Of a stretch of 64,000 nt of DNA, positions 53,560 through 61,037 are shown piece by piece. The translations under genes and the position numbers were made by a program. This DNA is from Bin5 sp965204705 (GTDB lineage: Bacteria > Chloroflexota > Anaerolineae > Caldilineales > Caldilineaceae). Within the stretch, counting starts at the first letter, position 1; the number at the start of each line of letters is the position of its first letter. The notes beneath the pieces were generated by a model. It did not search any database. It saw only the letters and a list, made by a program, of their open reading frames with translations, and had not been told where the DNA came from. The stretch spans positions 2,046,001-2,110,000 of the forward strand of contig OZ242006.1 in NCBI GenBank assembly GCA_965204705.1, read 5' to 3'.

Positions 53560-54585
53560 ATGGCAGCCAGACGAAGAACATCATTCAAAATAGGAGTGAC
53601 GGGCTTGGGCGAAAGGCAGGAGATCGCGCCGGGTCTCTTTATTAACACAGTCTATAGAGGCTGTACGCCAGGGTTCGTCGTCACCGAAGAGGGCCTGATC
53701 CTCATCGATACGCCCCTGATTCCCAAACAGGCCAAAGATTGGCGAGAACAGATCGAGGCGGAGGCCCCCGGCCTGCCCATCCTCTATGTGTTCAACACCG
53801 ATCACCATCGCGGCCACGCCTTAGGCAACCAGTATTTTCTGCCCACGACCGTGATCGCCCACGAGCGCGCCTACAAGGAGATGTCAGGTTACACCGAAAA
53901 CTTCAAAGAGCGCGTCTACAACAGCTTCAAAAGGGAACCGGAGATCCAGGAGCAACTGACCAATATCGAAATAATTCTCCCGAACGTTACCTTCACCGAC
54001 AGCGCCCGCCTCAAATACGGCGGACGCGAAATACAGCTGATCTACGCCGGCGGCCATACGCCCGCCACCAGTATCGCCTGGCTGCCGGAAGAGAAAATCG
54101 CCTTCGTTGGCGACATCCTCTGGGTGGACCAGCATCCCTACATGGCCCAAGCCGATTCTCTCGAGTGGATAGATGCGCTGCGCCGAATTCGAACCCTCGG
54201 CGCCGAACGTTTGGTGCCCGGTCACGGCCCAGTCTGCCAACCCGAAGACACCTTCCGGGTCGAAGAGTACATACTGTTCAAACGTGAACGAGTACGCGAC
54301 TACTACCGCGCCGGCAAGACCAAGAATGAAGCAAAGAGCGGGTTGGTCGGCGAAATGTTGGAGCTGTTCCCCGTCCCCCTCGAACGCAAAGCCAAAATTG
54401 AAAGCCAGATAAAGTCCGGCATCAATCGCGTCTACCGCGAAATCCAGCGGGAAGAGGAATTGGCCGGATTCGAGCCGGGTAACGGGCTGCTGTCACCGAC
54501 GCCAAACGGAGAACACGCCCTTCACGAGCCCCAGGCCGAAGCGAACCTGATTCCGACCCCTGTCGCGGTGGAGGCCAGTCAGTAG
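53560..54585 (+). CDS. Metallo-beta-lactamase-fold protein with altered metal motif
   Basis: The 341-residue protein has the MBL fold: FVVTEEGLILIDTPLIPKQAKDW, then FNTDHHRGHALGNQYFLPTTVIAHE, YAGGHTPATSIAWLPEEKIAFVGDILW and LVPGHGPVC. The canonical H-x-H-x-D-H is D81-x-H83-x-G85-H86, so two of the four main residues are replaced; the later His, Asp and His are kept. It could bind one metal or none, or use other ligands. A long C-terminal helical tail follows. A GAGAGG site precedes ATG 53560. Its stop overlaps the next gene's GTG by one base (TAGTG), so the pair is coupled. Confidence 0.78.
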   Translation: MAARRRTSFKIGVTGLGERQEIAPGLFINTVYRGCTPGFVVTEEGLILIDTPLIPKQAKDWREQIEAEAPGLPILYVFNTDHHRGHALGNQYFLPTTVIAHERAYKEMSGYTENFKERVYNSFKREPEIQEQLTNIEIILPNVTFTDSARLKYGGREIQLIYAGGHTPATSIAWLPEEKIAFVGDILWVDQHPYMAQADSLEWIDALRRIRTLGAERLVPGHGPVCQPEDTFRVEEYILFKRERVRDYYRAGKTKNEAKSGLVGEMLELFPVPLERKAKIESQIKSGINRVYREIQREEELAGFEPGNGLLSPTPNGEHALHEPQAEANLIPTPVAVEASQ

Positions 54586-55634
54586 TGGCCTATTCGGTTC
54601 GCGAAGAGCGCCAGAGCCTCGCCGTAAGTCTGCGCGAAGACCTCGGTGAAGCGGAACGGAAAATCGTTCAGCTGCGCCGTGACAATGTAGAACAGTTCCT
54701 GCAACTGCTGGACCGCATTGAACAGCGATTCCTCGAGTTGGAGTCGAACGGCCTTGACCTGCGGACCGAATACACCCGGTGGGGCAGCCTGCATAGCAAG
54801 GTGAGGCGAGAGGCAAGCCGGATCGTTCGCGTAATAACCCTAGCCGGTGGTCTGGAGCACCTGCGTCAGGCAAACCAGCCGGCAGAAGGGTTCTGGTGGC
54901 ATCTGGACGATGTCGTGGCCGCAGCCCGCCGTCGTTTAGTGCGGCGATTGGGCATCTCCCTCGGCTCTATCGCCGCAGTTCTGGCGATAGTCTGGATCCT
55001 TCTCACCTTCGTCTTTCCCCCCGATCCAAATACCGTCATTGCCTCGGAAGCAATCTCCACGTTGCAGCAACTGGCCTTTGAGGGCCGTTGGGAAGAGGCC
55101 TTGGCCGTTATCGAAGATGCCATGGCTCAACTTACCCAGCCGGATGCTGAACTCCTGATCTGGGAAGGAGTAATTCGCAGCAAATTGGGCCAGGATGAAC
55201 GCGCTAAGGAGGCCCTCGCCGAAGCGAAATCCCTCGTGCCCGCCGGTCAGCTTGTGGCCTATTGGTGGTCGCTTGGCTCTGTTCAGCTCTCGGTTGGCGA
55301 TGTGGAGGATGCCCGTACCGCCGGTTTCGAAGCCATAACATTGGACGACTCCGATCCCCAGGGCTACTTTCTTCTGGCCAGTGTGGCCGAGGTTATAGGT
55401 GACACGGTCTGCGCCGTTGACCTCTTCGAAGAAACCTTCCAGCTGGCAGCCGACAGCAACCCTCAATTGGCCGTTATAGCCCGCGTACGCATGGGCAACC
55501 TGCTTCAAAGGCCCGCGAACCTGCCGCTCTTAGGCGACGCCGAGGCGGATGATGCTAACGAGGAAGGAGGCGAAAACAGCCAACAGGCCCAAGATTCCGA
55601 TACCGGCCTGCCCGAATCCTGCGCCGGACTCTAG
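54585..55634 (+). CDS. Membrane-anchored helical/TPR protein
   Basis: The 349-residue product starts at GTG 54585, sharing a base with the upstream stop. It begins with a coiled-coil-like helical region (about 8-90), a membrane segment around residues 122-144 (LGISLGSIAAVLAIVWILLTFVF), then TPR-like repeats (SEAISTLQQLAFEGRWEEALAVIEDAM, AYWWSLGSVQLSVGDVEDARTAGFEAI) to about 320, and an acidic tail. It may be a partner of the MBL-fold protein. A tRNA gene follows on the same strand. Confidence 0.7.
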   Translation: MAYSVREERQSLAVSLREDLGEAERKIVQLRRDNVEQFLQLLDRIEQRFLELESNGLDLRTEYTRWGSLHSKVRREASRIVRVITLAGGLEHLRQANQPAEGFWWHLDDVVAAARRRLVRRLGISLGSIAAVLAIVWILLTFVFPPDPNTVIASEAISTLQQLAFEGRWEEALAVIEDAMAQLTQPDAELLIWEGVIRSKLGQDERAKEALAEAKSLVPAGQLVAYWWSLGSVQLSVGDVEDARTAGFEAITLDDSDPQGYFLLASVAEVIGDTVCAVDLFEETFQLAADSNPQLAVIARVRMGNLLQRPANLPLLGDAEADDANEEGGENSQQAQDSDTGLPESCAGL

Positions 55635-55743
55635 CCCCTCGACTTTAAAGCCAAATCAGGCCGTCTCCACCTGTTTCCTGCCAGAGTTTTCCTCCCGGCA
55701 GAAGATCTTGTAAAATGGGCCAGCGTCGGTAAGGTCCCAATAC

Positions 55744-55816
55744 GCCCCCTTAGCTCAGAGGATAGAGCAACGGACTTCTAATCCGTCGGTCGTAGGTTCG
55801 ACTCCTACAGGGGGTG
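55744..55816 (+). tRNA. tRNA-Arg (anticodon UCU)
   Basis: The 73-base gene folds with acceptor GCCCCCT/AGGGGGT (one G-U end pair), D arm AGCTC...GAGC, anticodon stem ACGGA/TCCGT around CTTCTAA with anticodon TCT, and T arm GTAGG-TTCGACT-CCTAC. It reads AGA and AGG. CCA is not encoded, unlike the tRNA-Leu gene. Confidence 0.95.
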
Positions 55817-55931
55817 CCTGAACATCCTTGATTCGCCAAGTTTGCGCTAGCGCCGTGAGCATGAGAGGTATAGCACAGACGGACCATTTGCTCCCCGCAA
55901 GCCCCAAGGTAAACCAACCCAGGTAACGAAA

Positions 55932-55969
55932 ACTCCGCCATTGGTCTTGAAGACGTGGCGGAGTTTTTT
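55932..55969 (+). terminator. Rho-independent terminator after tRNA-Arg
   Basis: ACTCCGCCA and TGGCGGAGT form a 9-bp perfect stem with a 13-base loop and end in TTTTTT. It lies about 115 bases after the tRNA and is its probable transcription stop. Confidence 0.85.
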
Positions 55970-56460
55970 GCCGCAATTTGGTTGGTTATTTCTCTGAGAA
56001 TTCTGGTTTCGCGTTTGAATCAAACTTTCGCAAAACCGGCTGCGAGGTCTTCAGGATAGCAGAACTCCCCGCCCAGTTTCTCTTTTGCCGGCCATCCCGC
56101 ATATCTTCCGCCAATTGGGACTCCTCTTCATCCCATCGGCGGATAGGAAATACAGATTCGGTCCCCTCTGATAGTTACAACTGCCTGCGATTCTAGAGCC
56201 CGCCGATAGGAATCGAATACTTGGCCCATCAACTCAATCCGCTGGTCCGACGAAAATCAGGGAGTCGAACTAGCCCTGCATGGGGAGCTCAGCCCAAGCA
56301 AATGAGCTCCCCAAATCGGTATCAACTGTTATAAGGGTTCAGTTTTCGCTTTCGGCACGCTCAAACAAGGTACGGTCTCCAGGATCTGGGCCCAGTTGTC
56401 GCGCGCTGACTCGCCCTGACGCTAGATGGATCACGGACCGGATTGAGATACGACGGCACG
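55970..56460. other. 491-bp stretch with no supported gene
   Basis: A short plus-strand frame (55978-56196) has no ribosome site and no motif. I saw no convincing repeat, tRNA fragment or hairpin. The stretch separates the tRNA-Arg terminator from the end of the ThuA gene. Confidence 0.4.
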
Positions 56461-57249
56461 CTAACCAACCCGATCCCGCACCGACCCCTTCTCCGCGATC
56501 GCCTCCAACGGATCCTTCTCATTGATGGCAGTTAGCCCTGGCTTGCCAGCCTGAATGTAAGGGAACGTCGGGCCGGCCGACGGTGCAGCCCAGTGCACAC
56601 CGTTCGCAATGACCTGGCGCACTATGTCCATGTGAAATATCGGGTAAGTCTCGTGTCCCGGTCGGAAATAAAAAATCTTCCCGTTGCCGCGATGAAAACA
56701 GGCGCCGCTGCGGAACACATTGCCCCCCTCGAACCAGCTCACAAACACCAGGTCATCAGGCGGCGGAATATCGAACAACTCCCCATACATCTCGCACTCT
56801 TCAATCTCAAAAAAGGGCGGCAACCCCTGCGCGATCGGGTGGGATGGCTTGACGACCCAGATGCGCTCCTTCTCGTCCGCCTCGCGCCAGCGTAGACTGC
56901 ACGTCGTACCCATCAGGCTGCGAAAAATCTTCGAGAAATGACCCGAGTGCAACACCACCAGTCCCATTCCCTCCAGAACCCGTCTCTTGACCCGCTCGAC
57001 GATCTCATCGTTAACCTGTAAATGAGCGCGGTGACCCCACCAGGTTAACACGTCCGTATCCGCCAGAACTTCATCCGTCAGACCGTGCTCCGGCTCATCC
57101 AGCGTAGCCGAACGCACGGAACTGAATCCGTGCAAACGAAGCCCTTCGGCAATCGCGCCGTGAATCCCATCCGGATAGATCCCGCCAATGAACTCGTTTA
57201 TCTTCTCGTGTTGAAACTCGTTCCAGACCGTTACGCGAATGTCACCCAT
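56461..57249 (-). CDS. ThuA-like (trehalose utilisation) protein
   Basis: The 262-residue protein has the class I glutamine amidotransferase-like fold of ThuA: IRVTVWNEFQHEK at the start, DVLTWWGHRAHLQVND, GMGLVVLHSGHFSKIFRSLMG, HPIAQGLPPFFEIEECEMYGE, GKIFYFRPGHETYPIFH. ThuA proteins support disaccharide metabolism, often beside a Gfo/Idh gene, as here (the Gfo/Idh gene lies 98 bases upstream on the same strand). ATG 57249 has GGAGGAG before it; the frame extends to 57297. Reaction not known. Confidence 0.87.
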   Translation of the reverse strand: MGDIRVTVWNEFQHEKINEFIGGIYPDGIHGAIAEGLRLHGFSSVRSATLDEPEHGLTDEVLADTDVLTWWGHRAHLQVNDEIVERVKRRVLEGMGLVVLHSGHFSKIFRSLMGTTCSLRWREADEKERIWVVKPSHPIAQGLPPFFEIEECEMYGELFDIPPPDDLVFVSWFEGGNVFRSGACFHRGNGKIFYFRPGHETYPIFHMDIVRQVIANGVHWAAPSAGPTFPYIQAGKPGLTAINEKDPLEAIAEKGSVRDRVG

Positions 57250-57347
57250 CCTGTCTCCTCCATCTGCTGAGTACTTAACAAGGCAAATGGGACGCACGAA
57301 ACATGGCGCGGCCCCCTGTCCTCTCTCTCCTTACCCTTCGAAAATCG

Positions 57348-58376
57348 CTAACTGCCAACCGTCACCGGCCTTCCACCCTGGCCGGCCGACTCCTTGATCG
57401 CATCCCACAGGCGCGCCATCCGCAGACCGATCTCCGGTGGGCAGGGGTTCTCAATCTCGCCGGCCCGCACGCGCAAAAACTGCTGCCATGTGCCAAGCGA
57501 TTCGGGCAAATCTACCGGCGTCAACGCTTCATCCTCCATCTCCTGAACCAGAAGCCGCTCCCCCCAAATCCCCGTCTGCAGCATCCCCTCCTCGCACATC
57601 ACGCGAACGTCCGAGCCGATACCGCACTTTGTATTTCCCGCCGCATTCATCGACACCAACGCACCCGATTTCAACCGCGCGATAGCCACCGACAGAATGT
57701 CCACCGGCGTACCGTGGTTATCCATCCAGGCCGCGACCTCGACAAAGTCCTCCCCTGCCAAATCGGAAATAGTATTGAGCATATGTGCACCAGTGTCAAA
57801 CAGGAACCCTCCCCCGGCAATTTCAGGATCCTGGCGCCACATGCCTGTGGTAAAGGTCATCCAGTTCTGCCAAACCACCCCGCTAATGTTCAGAATCCTG
57901 CCCAGTTTCCCCGACCTCAGAATCTCTGTACCCGTACGCACCTGTGGCGACATGCTGCCGTTGAAAGCCACGGACAGCAGGCGCTCGCTTCGATCCCGGA
58001 CTTCGATCAGCTCCACCGCCTCCTGCGCGTTCATCACCATGGGCTTCTCCACCAATACGTCTAGCCCGGCTTCCAAACACGCCTTCGCCTGCGAAAAATG
58101 CAACACGTGCGGCGTAATGATGAATGCGGCGTCGAGTTCGTCGCACTGCAGCATCTTCTCCAGGTCCGGTTCATTCGGAGGCGGAGTCTTGCCCGCCTCG
58201 TCGAACAGGGCACAAAACTCTTCATAGGACTGTGCAGATGGCTCACATACAATCTTTATTTCAGATGTATCCTGCTGCAATAGAATTCGCCGCGTATGGC
58301 TGCGCGCCATGCCGCCACACCCGACAAATGCCATTCGAACGCGGGGCGACCCCCCGCCGGAGCTACTTTCCATCAT
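57348..58376 (-). CDS. Gfo/Idh/MocA-family oxidoreductase next to ThuA
   Basis: The 342-residue protein has VRMAFVGCGGMARSHTRRI (GxGxxA variant), DVLVEKPMVMNAQEAVELI with catalytic Lys, and GGGFLFDTGAHMLNTISDLAG (DxGxH). It is the fifth member of this family in the window and is distant from the inositol-cluster ones. With ThuA it may form a 3-keto-sugar or disaccharide unit. Two adjacent ATGs open the gene. Confidence 0.87.
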   Translation of the reverse strand: MMESSSGGGSPRVRMAFVGCGGMARSHTRRILLQQDTSEIKIVCEPSAQSYEEFCALFDEAGKTPPPNEPDLEKMLQCDELDAAFIITPHVLHFSQAKACLEAGLDVLVEKPMVMNAQEAVELIEVRDRSERLLSVAFNGSMSPQVRTGTEILRSGKLGRILNISGVVWQNWMTFTTGMWRQDPEIAGGGFLFDTGAHMLNTISDLAGEDFVEVAAWMDNHGTPVDILSVAIARLKSGALVSMNAAGNTKCGIGSDVRVMCEEGMLQTGIWGERLLVQEMEDEALTPVDLPESLGTWQQFLRVRAGEIENPCPPEIGLRMARLWDAIKESAGQGGRPVTVGS

Positions 58377-58855
58377 CCTCAGACTCCTGACAGTTTAATG
58401 TATGGAAGATTGCTGCATTCCGATCCGGCCGAATCAGTTGCGCATACGCTAAAGTCGGAAGCTGGTTTGCGCCCAACGATCGGCTCGTTGTGCCGGCATT
58501 CCTGGGGAGGGGGACAAAGACAGTTTCTAGCCGGCCAGAGCATCATACATTGTGGTGCGACCACCGCCAAGAATTCACGGCCAATAGCTTGACAAGATTG
58601 CCTCTGTGCCTGCACCGCTCACCACCTGCCCTTTGCCCAAAGAGCTAAGTCACACCTTTTTTTGGCAAACGCCCCCCGCACTCTTACAATGGACCTTGGC
58701 GTGGAACCCGCACAGTCGTTTTCCCATTTCAGTGAGAGTTAACCCCACGGAACATGACCACATCCGCTTCGTTCTCTTCGACGACAATTCCCACAACCCG
58801 CGAACGGCTCGAAGTCGGCCGCCAATTTCACGCCCATTGACCTCCCTCTCCACCC
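58377..58855. other. 479-bp divergent region without a gene
   Basis: It lies between the leftward Gfo/Idh gene and the rightward maf gene and must contain both promoters. I saw no convincing promoter pair or other signal. Confidence 0.4.
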
Positions 58856-59548
58856 ATGAATGCCCCCAGAATCATACTCGCCTCCAATAGCCCCCGCCGC
58901 CAACAGTTCTTTCACGATCTCGGCATCCCCTTCCTTGCCGAGTCCGCTGACATTGATGAGTCGCCCGCGCCCAACGAGTCCCCTACCGAAATGGTGGCCC
59001 GCCTCGCCCTTGCGAAAACACTGACCGTGGCCCGGCGCTACACCGTAGAAGCCGCCAAAACAGATTCCGCACCGCCTGACGACATCCTCGTCATCGGCGC
59101 CGATACCGTCGTGGCCATCGATGAAGATGTGCTCGGCAAACCCGTCAGCGCAGGCGAGGCCCACTCAATGCTGATTCGCCTGCGCGGCCGCCCCCACCAG
59201 GTCCACACAGCTCTCGCCATTGCCCTCGTTGCCGGAGGCCAACTGAAGCGCCGGCGCAGCCTCATAAACACGACCACCGTCACTATGCGTGCCTACACAG
59301 ACGACGAGGTCGCCGCATACATCGCAACCGGAGATCCAATGGACAAGGCCGGCGCTTACGCCATTCAGCATCCGCAGTTCCGCCCCGTCCAAAGCCTCTC
59401 AGGCTGCCCCGCCGGCGTCATGGGCCTCCCTGCCGCAGACCTTCTCCACCTGTTGTTAACGTTCAACATCCGTCCGAACCGCTCCCCCCTGCAAATCTGC
59501 CCTGCTCTGACCGGCCGGCAATGCTGCCAGACGCCTAACCATCCCTAG
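58856..59548 (+). CDS. maf: Maf-family nucleotide pyrophosphatase
   Basis: The 230-residue protein of the Maf/YhdE family removes pyrophosphate from non-canonical or modified nucleotides (dTTP/UTP type). It has IILASNSPRRQQFFHDLGIPF (SxSPRR), IGADTVVAIDEDVLGKP (the DTVV motif), LRGRPHQVHTALA and AYAIQHPQFRPVQSLSGCPAGVMGLP. The usual KAGAYxIQ is KAGAYAIQ. A tail of some 30 residues follows the conserved part. It starts at ATG 58856 with no clear ribosome site. Confidence 0.93.
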   Translation: MNAPRIILASNSPRRQQFFHDLGIPFLAESADIDESPAPNESPTEMVARLALAKTLTVARRYTVEAAKTDSAPPDDILVIGADTVVAIDEDVLGKPVSAGEAHSMLIRLRGRPHQVHTALAIALVAGGQLKRRRSLINTTTVTMRAYTDDEVAAYIATGDPMDKAGAYAIQHPQFRPVQSLSGCPAGVMGLPAADLLHLLLTFNIRPNRSPLQICPALTGRQCCQTPNHP

Positions 59549-59854
59549 GCAATTCTCTTCCCTTCAACCTTTTCCAACCAGAGACCACTGCAGTTGTGCG
59601 GTAGGGCAGTATGAACGCCTCAATTCCATTCGGCCCTGCCCAATAGGATACTCGCAGCCAGGAGACTGCACATGACTTGCCACTCTTAAGGCCCCCAACT
59701 GGCCGTAAGACTGGAAAGATTTCTAGTACAATGAAATGGCCGACCGAGCAGGCGGTAGGTTGCCAATCCACCCCCTGAATTGATACACTTGGGCCAACCA
59801 ATTCGCCGGGGAAAGGCGAACCCATTGCCCACAGCGCACCTCCAGGAGTTGCCC
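59549..59854. other. 306-bp gap between maf and rsgA
   Basis: No gene is supported. The first part has a 24-base stretch resembling the dispersed repeat (59583-59606). The rest precedes rsgA and carries its AGGAG site. Confidence 0.4.
59583..59606. repeat. Possible short fragment of the dispersed repeat
   Basis: GACCACTGCAGTTGTGCGGT resembles the CCACTGCAGTTCTGTGCGGT core of the 340-bp repeat with a two-base deletion. The match is only about 24 bases, so it may be a remnant or chance. Confidence 0.3.
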
Positions 59855-60934
59855 TTGCCGAGAAACACGGAAACTTACGATAAGTGGGATGAAGCCTACG
59901 AGGACGACTATTTCGACGCACCGGCCAAAAGCAAACCAAAACCCAAGAAGAGGGAGAGAACCGTCGCCGGTGTAGTCGTGCGCGCCAGGGGACATCACTA
60001 CGATGTCTCAACCCCTGATGACAAGCTGATCAGCTGCCGTGTGCGAGGGCGGCTGCTACAGGAACGAACCAAAGACGAGACGCTTGTTGCTGTCGGTGAC
60101 CGGGTTCAGGTCGTCCTTGAAGGCAAACTTAGGGGTCTGATCGACTCTGTCGAAGAACGGGACTCAACACTAAGCCGCCAACTGCCAGGCGCCACACGTC
60201 CCTCCGAAGACGTGATTGTAGCCAATCCCGATCAGGTGCTGGTCGTCTTCGCGGTTCAGGATCCCGAACCTCACCTGCGTATGTTGGACCGCTTTCTCGT
60301 GATAGCCGAAGCCAACGAACTTCCCGCCGTTATCGTCGTAAATAAGATCGACTTGACCGGTCTGAAGGCGGCTCGCAAAACGTTCCTCCCATACGAAAAT
60401 CTGGGTTACAACCTTCTCTACGTGAGCGCAACCGAGCGATTCGAAGTTTTCCCCGTCGATAACGCTTCCGGCCCCGTTGAATCCAACGATTTCGAACAAC
60501 TGCGTCGGTTGCTCACCGACAAATTGACGGTGGTTTCCGGACCCAGCGGCGTGGGTAAGAGCGAGCTCATAAACGCAATCCATCCGGAGCTGAACCTTCG
60601 CGTGGGCAACCTCCGAAACTTCGAAGGCAAAGGCCGCCACACAACGCGCAACGCCCAGCTGTTCCGCCTGCCCCTGGGAGAAGTCACCTTCATCGCCGAT
60701 ACCCCCGGCATCCGCGAACTGGGTCTTTACGAGCTCGACCCGGGTAGCTTGGGATTCTTCTTTGTCGACCTCAAGCCCTATGTAAACGACTGCTACTTTC
60801 CCAACTGCACCCACGACCACGAACCCGACTGCGCCGTGCGCCAGGCCGCCGAGGAAGGCAGAGTCTCCCCGGAACGTTACGACAGCTATGTGCGTCTCTT
60901 GAACGGGGAGAGCTTCCAGTTGGAGGAATGGTAA
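59855..60934 (+). CDS. rsgA: Ribosome small-subunit GTPase RsgA
   Basis: The 359-residue circularly permuted GTPase helps mature the 30S subunit. An OB-fold precedes the GTPase domain, where G4 (NKID at about 163-166) comes before G1 (GPSGVGKS at 229-236) and G3 (DTPG), the hallmark permutation of RsgA. The C-terminal zinc site is VNDCYFPNCTHDHEPDCAV. The N-terminus is extended by some 35 acidic and Lys-rich residues. I use TTG 59855, with AGGAG six bases upstream; TTG at 59780 is the longest alternative. Confidence 0.93.
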   Translation: MPRNTETYDKWDEAYEDDYFDAPAKSKPKPKKRERTVAGVVVRARGHHYDVSTPDDKLISCRVRGRLLQERTKDETLVAVGDRVQVVLEGKLRGLIDSVEERDSTLSRQLPGATRPSEDVIVANPDQVLVVFAVQDPEPHLRMLDRFLVIAEANELPAVIVVNKIDLTGLKAARKTFLPYENLGYNLLYVSATERFEVFPVDNASGPVESNDFEQLRRLLTDKLTVVSGPSGVGKSELINAIHPELNLRVGNLRNFEGKGRHTTRNAQLFRLPLGEVTFIADTPGIRELGLYELDPGSLGFFFVDLKPYVNDCYFPNCTHDHEPDCAVRQAAEEGRVSPERYDSYVRLLNGESFQLEEW

Positions 60935-61037
60935 CTTCCCACTGCAATCCCAGCATGCCGTTGCTACCCCTGCACTCGACCCGCAGGACGTTTGGCCCGG
61001 CCTGCACCACTTATTCCGTAACTGTCACCGTACTTAT

